Of a DNA stretch of 34,929 nt, positions 29,401 to 34,929 are shown piece by piece (positions within the stretch are counted from its first letter, which is position 1; the number at the start of each line of letters is the position of its first letter). Location: positions 1-34,929 of the IMG/VR virus record IMGVR_UViG_3300028025_000008, one strand, 5' to 3'. The position numbers were made by a program, and so were the translations under genes. The DNA comes from a virus. The notes beneath the pieces are model-generated. The model was not told the DNA's origin. It ran no database searches and worked only from the letters and a program-made list of their open reading frames with translations.

Positions 29401-31489
29401 CGATGCAATTGGATTTATTGAAAGCGAAACTGTTGAACAACGCAAACAGGCTCTGGAGGCTTATCTACGACAGCCATATGGTAATGAGGTTGAGGGTAAG
29501 TCTCAAATCGTTACTGGAGAAGTGGCAGAAGCGATAGATGGTGCGCTACCTAGCTTAGTTCGTATCTTTACAGGCTCAGACAATATCGTAGTCTTTGAGC
29601 CACAAGGCCCGAAAGATGAAGCCTCCGCAAAACAGGCCACAGACTACTGCAATTGGGTATTCAATCGTGATAACGCTGGTGTAGCTATTCTGCATGATTG
29701 GTTCAAAGATGCCTTGCTACAGAAGAATGGCATTGTTAAGGCGTATTGGGAAGACAAAGAAGACATTACAAAAGAGCGTTACTTTGACTTGTCTAACGAT
29801 GAGTTAGCAATGCTGATGAGTGATGAGACTATGGAGATTGTCGAGCAAGATACGACAGAGTTCCCAATATTTGACCCAATGGGTCAGCCAGTTATAGACC
29901 CTATGGGTATGCCTGTGATGGGTGCTACTCATAACGTAGTTGTCCAGCAGAAGAAGAAATCAGGCAAAGTCACAATTGAGAACGTTCCTCCAGAGGAGTT
30001 CCTAATTAGCAAGAAGGCTAGAACTATTGCTGATTCACCTTTCGTAGCCCACAGGCAGATGTTGACTCGTAGCACCTTGGTTGCTATGGGATTTAACAAG
30101 AAGCAGATTGAAGGCTTGCAGATGGGTGATGCTTTGGCATACACACCAGAGCGTGTGGCTCGTTACTCTGCTGGTGAGCAGCCTTACCAAGTTCAGACAG
30201 ATGACCCATCAATGCAAGAGATTGAAGTCTTTGAGTGCTATATCAAAACTGACCTTGATGGCAAAGGCATTGCTACCTTGGTTCAAGTGTTCTACGCTTC
30301 TAATGAAATTCTTGAGGATGAGAAGGGTAAGGAAATGGTTGAGGAAGTGGACTATGTTCCTTTCCATTCAATCTGTCCTATACCTATTCCGCATAAGTTC
30401 TTTGGTAACTCGTTAGCTGACAGAACAGTTGACCTACAGTTAATCAAGACCACTATCACTCGTCAGATGTTGGATAACTTATATCTGACAAACAATGCTC
30501 GTGTGGTTGCGGTTGAGGGTCAAGTAAACCTTGATGACTTGCTGACTTCTACTGCTGGTGGTGTTATTCGTGCCAAGTCACAAGGTGCTGTTCAACAGTT
30601 GGTTGTTCAGAACGTGGCTAATCAGGCTTTCCCAATGCTTCAATATCTGGACACAATTCAGTCTAAGCGTACAGGCGTGTCTGATGCCTCACAAGGGCTA
30701 GACCCATCTGTATTGCAGAACGTGACTGCTGCTGCGGTAGCTTCAATGCAACAAGCTGGCGCAGGTAAGATTGAACTAATGGCTCGAATCTTTGCTGAGA
30801 CAGGCGTTAAGTCTTTGTTCCAAGGCATCTTGCACTTGCTCTGTAAGTATCAGGACAAAGCACGAATGGTTCGCATGCGTGGCGAATTCGTAGAGTTTGA
30901 CCCTAGAACATGGGCTAACCAATACGATGTTTCTATCAATGTGGGTCTGGGTGCAGGTAACAGACAAGAGCAGATGGCTATGTTGTCGATGGTTCTTGCT
31001 AAACAAGAGCAGTTGATTGGTCAGTACGGCCCTGCTAATCCTTACGTTTCACCTGCTCAGTATCGTGGTACTTTAGGACGTATGGTTGAGATTGCAGGGT
31101 TTAAAGATAGTGCTGAGTTCTACAAAGCGATTACGCCAGAGCAAGACCAGATGCTCTCGAATCCTCCTCCGCAACAACAGCAGATGCCTCCAGAGATACA
31201 GGCATTGATGGCTAAGACTCAAGCTGAGATACAAGCCAACCAAGCTAAAGCACAAGCTGACTTGCAGATGCAACAACAGCAGATGCAGATTGATATGCAG
31301 ATGGCTGAGCAGAAGGCTGCTCTCGAAATGCAATTGATGCGTGAGAAAGAGATGGCTAAGTTGCAACTTGAGCGTGAGAAACAACAGGCTTACTTTGCAT
31401 TGAAGCAACAAGAGTTTGAAGCAGAAGCACAATTGAAAGCAATGAAGATTGGTGCTGGCATTACATCCAACGTAGAGATTAGAGGTTAA
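29357..31489 (+). CDS. Portal protein (P22 gp1-like)
   Basis: 710 aa. The N-terminal half (IIQAEIDDAIGFIESETVEQ, then VAEAIDGALPSLVRIFTGSD) and the clip/stem region (DRTVDLQLIKTTITRQMLDN) match portals of P22-like podoviruses. Residues about 605-700 are a Gln/Ala/Met-rich helix (QAQADLQMQQQQMQIDMQMA), the long barrel helix of this portal class. It forms the 12-mer ring for DNA entry and exit. Overlap with the previous small gene is long, but the ATG at 29357 is the best start for the conserved N-terminus. Confidence 0.9.
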   Translation: MAQNELMSIIQAEIDDAIGFIESETVEQRKQALEAYLRQPYGNEVEGKSQIVTGEVAEAIDGALPSLVRIFTGSDNIVVFEPQGPKDEASAKQATDYCNWVFNRDNAGVAILHDWFKDALLQKNGIVKAYWEDKEDITKERYFDLSNDELAMLMSDETMEIVEQDTTEFPIFDPMGQPVIDPMGMPVMGATHNVVVQQKKKSGKVTIENVPPEEFLISKKARTIADSPFVAHRQMLTRSTLVAMGFNKKQIEGLQMGDALAYTPERVARYSAGEQPYQVQTDDPSMQEIEVFECYIKTDLDGKGIATLVQVFYASNEILEDEKGKEMVEEVDYVPFHSICPIPIPHKFFGNSLADRTVDLQLIKTTITRQMLDNLYLTNNARVVAVEGQVNLDDLLTSTAGGVIRAKSQGAVQQLVVQNVANQAFPMLQYLDTIQSKRTGVSDASQGLDPSVLQNVTAAAVASMQQAGAGKIELMARIFAETGVKSLFQGILHLLCKYQDKARMVRMRGEFVEFDPRTWANQYDVSINVGLGAGNRQEQMAMLSMVLAKQEQLIGQYGPANPYVSPAQYRGTLGRMVEIAGFKDSAEFYKAITPEQDQMLSNPPPQQQQMPPEIQALMAKTQAEIQANQAKAQADLQMQQQQMQIDMQMAEQKAALEMQLMREKEMAKLQLEREKQQAYFALKQQEFEAEAQLKAMKIGAGITSNVEIRG

Positions 31490-31491
31490 TC

Positions 31492-32478
31492 ATGGCTTAT
31501 ACACAAGCACAACTTACTGATGCGTTAGTTAATTTACTAGCAACTGACCCTAACGCTGCTTATAGCGATATTGTCAAAGCAGCATCTACCTATGGCATTA
31601 CGCCACAACAAGTACAAGCCACATTTGGTACTTTGCCAGCAGGTAACGATAGGACTTACGTTCCTGACTACACACCAGCGCAGACAACTACGATTAACAA
31701 TGCTATTGCTTCAACTGACCCTATTGCAAAGGCTTATGGTCTTGCAGAGCAAACAGGTGATTATGGTCAGATTGCTGCTTTAATTAAAGACATTCCTGCG
31801 CCTACATTGTTGTCTAAATATGGTCTGACAAACAAAGACATTAGTTATATCTACTCTCGTCCAACAGTAAAAGACCCATTGTCAACGGCATATATCAATG
31901 CTGAAAAAACTGGTGATTACACGACTGTTGCTAATTTACTTAAAGGCATAAGTGCTGACCAACTAAAAGCTACTTATAACCTTAATCAAAATGATATTAA
32001 CTACATTGCTTCTCGTAAGGGAATAGCAGGTACATTGCCAGCTAATTGGGCTGGTATGCCTATTAAGCAAGTTGGTACTGATACAACTGCTATTACTGGT
32101 ACACCTGCAACACAAGCAGCACCAGTAGGACAATTCCGTGAGTTGTTCCCATCCTTTGCAGAATCCAAGCGTCTAGCAACTCAAGCTATTGCAAGCAGAC
32201 CAACTACTCAAAGCATTGTTAACATGATTTCTAACCCACAGAATCCTGCGTTGACTTCTGCTTGGCAGAACGCTGAGAAGACAGGTCAGTATGGCGATGT
32301 AGCGGGTATGCTTCAGAATATGCCACTAGGTAAAGTTCAGTCTGCTTACGGACTATCTAATGCAGATATGCAATACATTATGAGCAGACCAGAGATAGCC
32401 ACAGCGTTGTCTAAGTCTGGAATGGTTGCTACACCTGCACCTACTCTGACTAATGTTCTTGGCATGATTTCTAAGTGA
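31492..32478 (+). CDS. Virion protein with three ~48-residue helical repeats
   Basis: 328 aa. Residues 77-124, 129-176 and 253-300 are copies of one unit: A-Y/W, AE-x-TG-x-Y, four-helix-turn region, YGLSNADMQYIMSRP-like end. A degenerate copy is visible at 9-45. The repeats look like a small helical array, as in tetratricopeptide-style scaffolds, though not of a family I can name. GAGG precedes the ATG. Position after portal suggests a virion or head-assembly role. Confidence 0.68.
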   Translation: MAYTQAQLTDALVNLLATDPNAAYSDIVKAASTYGITPQQVQATFGTLPAGNDRTYVPDYTPAQTTTINNAIASTDPIAKAYGLAEQTGDYGQIAALIKDIPAPTLLSKYGLTNKDISYIYSRPTVKDPLSTAYINAEKTGDYTTVANLLKGISADQLKATYNLNQNDINYIASRKGIAGTLPANWAGMPIKQVGTDTTAITGTPATQAAPVGQFRELFPSFAESKRLATQAIASRPTTQSIVNMISNPQNPALTSAWQNAEKTGQYGDVAGMLQNMPLGKVQSAYGLSNADMQYIMSRPEIATALSKSGMVATPAPTLTNVLGMISK

Positions 32479-32485
32479 GAACAGC

Positions 32486-33580
32486 ATGAGTTACGAACAA
32501 CTGCGTAGTTTGGTAGGTGGAGATAACCCACAAGCCGTATCTTATGGTGACATTATTTCTGGTATTCAAAGCCAGTACACACCACAGTCTCAGTTTGCAA
32601 CTCCCAAGTCATTGCTAGACATGATTGGTACGCAGTTGCCAGAACAACGTGGAATTGCTTATGGCTCGTTGCTACAAGCACAGCCAACGACACCTATCAA
32701 GATGTTTGGTTCTACTGCACCTTATAAAAATCCAGACGCTATGGCTAGTCTTGATTCTGGTGTTATAAATCTAGGAACAGAAACAGCTAACACAGGTTTG
32801 GGTGGTGGTAGAGATTTGTCGGGTACGCTTGTTTATAACAATGACTTTACTCAAGATGTTTATGGCACTTCTGGCTTAAATACTGGTGTCGATAGAGGTT
32901 TGTTTGGAACTAATGTAACTGGTACAGATGTAGCCAATGTCGCAGGAACAATAGCACCGATAGCTGCTCTAGCGGGTAACTCAGACCTAGTTAAAACAGC
33001 TATTGCATTGAATCTGATTGGCTCTGCTGCGGATATTCGTACAGAAGCAGATGTTATTAACTTAGGTTCAAAGATAGCAATGTTGGCAGCAGGGCCAGCA
33101 GGTAATGTTGTAGCAGCAGGTCTTGGTTTGGCTACTGGTAACACACCAATGACAGTTAACGCATTACTAGGTGCTGTCAATCCAACATTAGGACTTGTAA
33201 ACACTATCTCAGGAAACCTAACTGGTTATAACTTGGGTGATGTAGTCAATGGCTTATTAAACGCACCAGAAGGCTCTATTTCTGAGTATGGCTTGATAGG
33301 TGCAGCCAACATTGGTAATTCACTTGTAGCTAGTAGAAAAGCCGCAGGTGCTGCTTACGATAGCATGGGTGCAAATACATTGAGAGTATTGGCTGAACTT
33401 GGTGACCCAGAAGCCATTGAAACAATAAGAGCGCAGTCAGCAGGTTCTACTGGCTCTACCTACAACCCAATTAAAGACTTAGGAACAGCTAGAGGCGCAA
33501 GTTACTTTAATCTGTTTACTCCTATTGGTGGGGCATCAAAGCCTAAAGATGAAGAAACATCAGGAATTACCCTTATATGA
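32486..33580 (+). CDS. Probable virion structural protein
   Basis: 364 aa. The N-terminal part is polar (SYEQLRSLVGGDNPQAVSYG). Residues about 150-250 are a long Ala/Gly/Val-rich hydrophobic region (IAPIAALAGNSDLVKTAIAL, then GPAGNVVAAGLGLATGN) typical of ejection or internal head proteins that touch membranes. No motif is recognised. The stop overlaps the next ATG by four bases. It may add a further ejected protein to the three encoded at 5610-9364. Confidence 0.65.
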   Translation: MSYEQLRSLVGGDNPQAVSYGDIISGIQSQYTPQSQFATPKSLLDMIGTQLPEQRGIAYGSLLQAQPTTPIKMFGSTAPYKNPDAMASLDSGVINLGTETANTGLGGGRDLSGTLVYNNDFTQDVYGTSGLNTGVDRGLFGTNVTGTDVANVAGTIAPIAALAGNSDLVKTAIALNLIGSAADIRTEADVINLGSKIAMLAAGPAGNVVAAGLGLATGNTPMTVNALLGAVNPTLGLVNTISGNLTGYNLGDVVNGLLNAPEGSISEYGLIGAANIGNSLVASRKAAGAAYDSMGANTLRVLAELGDPEAIETIRAQSAGSTGSTYNPIKDLGTARGASYFNLFTPIGGASKPKDEETSGITLI

Positions 33581-33819
33581 CGGACAAAGCAATCTTGGCT
33601 CAATGGGCTAAGAACTTACTAAATGATGACTTTTTCAAAGAAGTTATAGATAACTTGAAAAATCAGCAGATTAGTGTGATAATTAACACAAGTGCAGAAG
33701 AATGTGATAGGCGTGAAGACGCTTATAGGCACATTAAGACTATTGAACTAATTACAGGACACCTAGAAGGTTTAGCCTCGGAAACTGTGATTAAAGAGAA
33801 GAAGTGGAAGATTTTATAG
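33577..33819 (+). CDS. Small conserved head-region protein
   Basis: 80 aa, helical and charged (DKAILAQWAKNLLNDDFFKE, then AYRHIKTIELITGHLEGLAS). Proteins of this kind often sit directly before scaffold genes in podoviruses. The role is unknown. It is coupled to the previous gene by an ATGA overlap, and its stop lies within the first of two hairpins. Confidence 0.68.
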   Translation: MTDKAILAQWAKNLLNDDFFKEVIDNLKNQQISVIINTSAEECDRREDAYRHIKTIELITGHLEGLASETVIKEKKWKIL

Positions 33820-33853
33820 GGTTTACCCTATCCTCCGTCCAGAAGGTGTCTGG
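33816..33853 (+). promoter_or_regulatory. Two tandem hairpins before scaffold gene
   Basis: ATAGGG-TTTA-CCCTAT (33816-33831) and CCAGA-AGGTG-TCTGG (33839-33853) are two perfect small stems in the 52-base gap. No T-run follows, so neither is a classic terminator. They may tune mRNA stability or processing ahead of the highly expressed scaffold and capsid genes. Confidence 0.5.
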
Positions 33854-33871
33854 CGATTATTGAGATGACAA

Positions 33872-34801
33872 ATGGAAAACACCAACCCTAATGGGAGTGA
33901 AAGCCTAGATGTAAACCAAGCTGCTTCAGCGTTTGAAGGCATGATGGGTGATTCTGAGGAAGCTGACAACAGCCAAGCCGAAGGTCAACCAGAGTACCAA
34001 CAAGAGACTGATGAAGTTGAGTATTCTGAGGAGGAATCCGAGGAACAACCAAAGCCAAGATATAAAGTCAAGGCATCTGGTGAGGAAGTTGAGGTAGAAC
34101 TTGACGAACTTATCAAGGGTTATCAACAAGGTACGGACTACACTAAAAAGTCTCAGGCTCTAGCTGAACAACGTAAAGCGATTGAAGCTGAACGTAGTCA
34201 TTTAGAGTATGTAAAACAAGAGCGACAGGCATACGCCCAGAAGTTGCAAGCGTTGGATAGCTTCCTTACGCAGCAACATCAGGGTGTGGACTTAGAAGTT
34301 TTAAAGGAAACAGACCCTATCGGTTATGCGGTAGCGGTAGCTGAACAGAGCCAGCGTGAGAAGCAATTAGCAGTAGTCAGGAATGAACAGCAACGCATTG
34401 CCCAACAGCAACAAGCAGAGCAACAATCCCAACTGCAAGCGCACTTACGAACAGAATCTGAGAAGCTAGTTAGTCTGATTCCTGAGTTAGCTACACCACA
34501 GGGTGATGCGGTACGGAAACAAATCCGTGACTATGCGAAGTCTGTAGGTTGGTCTGACCAAGAACTCAGTTCCGTGTATGACTCTCGTGCTGTGATGACC
34601 TTGTATAAGGCAATGAAGTATGAGCAACTTCAAAAGAGCAAACCAGAGTTGAATAAAAAACTTCAGTCTGCCCCTAAGATGATGCGTTCTGGTACTTCAG
34701 TTCCTCAAGCTAGGTCTTCACAAGATAAACAGGCTATGCAAAGGTTGCGTGAAACTGGAAAAGTCCAAGACGCTGCTAGAGCATTTGAACGATTTTTATA
34801 A
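33872..34801 (+). CDS. Capsid scaffolding protein
   Basis: 309 aa, very rich in Glu, Gln and Ala. An acidic disordered N-terminus (residues 1-58) is followed by KPRYKVKASGEEVEVELDEL with KGYQQGTDYTKKSQAL, a signature of podovirus scaffold/head-assembly proteins. A long coiled coil (95-200) and a basic helical C-terminus (265-309) follow, the part that usually binds capsid protein. The gene lies directly before the capsid gene across the circular join. The ribosome site (GAGATGAC) is weak. Confidence 0.85.
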   Translation: MENTNPNGSESLDVNQAASAFEGMMGDSEEADNSQAEGQPEYQQETDEVEYSEEESEEQPKPRYKVKASGEEVEVELDELIKGYQQGTDYTKKSQALAEQRKAIEAERSHLEYVKQERQAYAQKLQALDSFLTQQHQGVDLEVLKETDPIGYAVAVAEQSQREKQLAVVRNEQQRIAQQQQAEQQSQLQAHLRTESEKLVSLIPELATPQGDAVRKQIRDYAKSVGWSDQELSSVYDSRAVMTLYKAMKYEQLQKSKPELNKKLQSAPKMMRSGTSVPQARSSQDKQAMQRLRETGKVQDAARAFERFL

Positions 34802-34802
34802 A

Positions 34803-34929
34803 TTTTGGAGTATTAAATTATGGCTACCTATCAAACATATACCGCAATCGGTATGAGAGAAGACCTTTCGGATGTTATCTACTCGATTTCACCAACAGAT
34901 GTTCCATTTATGTCTTCCATTGGCAAGAC
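34803..34929. repeat. Terminal direct repeat, right copy (start of capsid gene again)
   Basis: Identical to bases 1-127. It contains the ribosome site and ATG (34820) of the capsid gene and stops in codon 37, so the second capsid start is not a separate gene. Confidence 0.95.

Overview
The window is one complete, circularly mapping tailed-phage genome of about 34.8 kb. Its last 127 bases repeat its first 127 bases exactly, so the true circle is 34,802 bp. The virion genes point to a short-tailed (podovirus-like) particle: a DUF5309/SU10-type capsid protein, a P22-like portal, a gp4-like adaptor, a gp10-like nozzle/stabilisation protein and three large ejection-type proteins. No tape measure, tube or sheath gene is visible. 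Strong AAGGAG-type ribosome sites, a GTA-type holin and a GH24 lysozyme fit a Gram-negative host. A freshwater proteobacterium is plausible but cannot be proved from the sequence. There is no integrase, DNA polymerase, helicase or tRNA that I can see.

Layout on the circle: (1) packaging and head genes run 25454-34801 and across the join to the capsid gene at 18-968, starting after a terminator/promoter pair (25394-25430) and ending at a strong terminator (984-1022). (2) Connector, tail nozzle and ejection genes run 1047-9364. (3) The receptor-binding region 9373-15499 holds a fibre-anchor protein and four glycine-rich adhesins of two alternating N-terminal types, with three HNH-type endonucleases set between them. 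(4) The lysis block 15509-17611 is a chain of overlapping genes: small membrane proteins, a 3-TM holin and a lysozyme. It is followed by a HELLH protein and a metallophosphoesterase. (5) A leftward early operon (21337 to 19131) encodes two microproteins, a zinc-ribbon protein, an Erf annealing protein, an SSB-like protein, a PD-(D/E)XK nuclease and a MazG-like protein. (6) A rightward early operon (21466 to 24230) encodes a Cro-like repressor, a winged-helix protein, a lambda O-type replication initiator with iteron-like repeats, and a VRR-NUC nuclease. (7) A third early/middle unit (24327-25357) encodes small proteins and a Ref-like nuclease.

The control region between the divergent early operons is compact. 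Several promoters share an extended -10 core (TGnTATACT). A perfect 15-bp palindrome lies in front of the Cro-like gene, and a C4-like structured RNA lies in front of the initiator. One promoter-leader cassette is present twice in opposite orientation (about 21337-21408 and 24259-24329). The phage appears to recombine its DNA with its own Erf/SSB/nuclease set and to rely on the host replisome. About a dozen very short genes with overlapping start and stop codons, many of them membrane proteins, were found by reading the sequence by hand.
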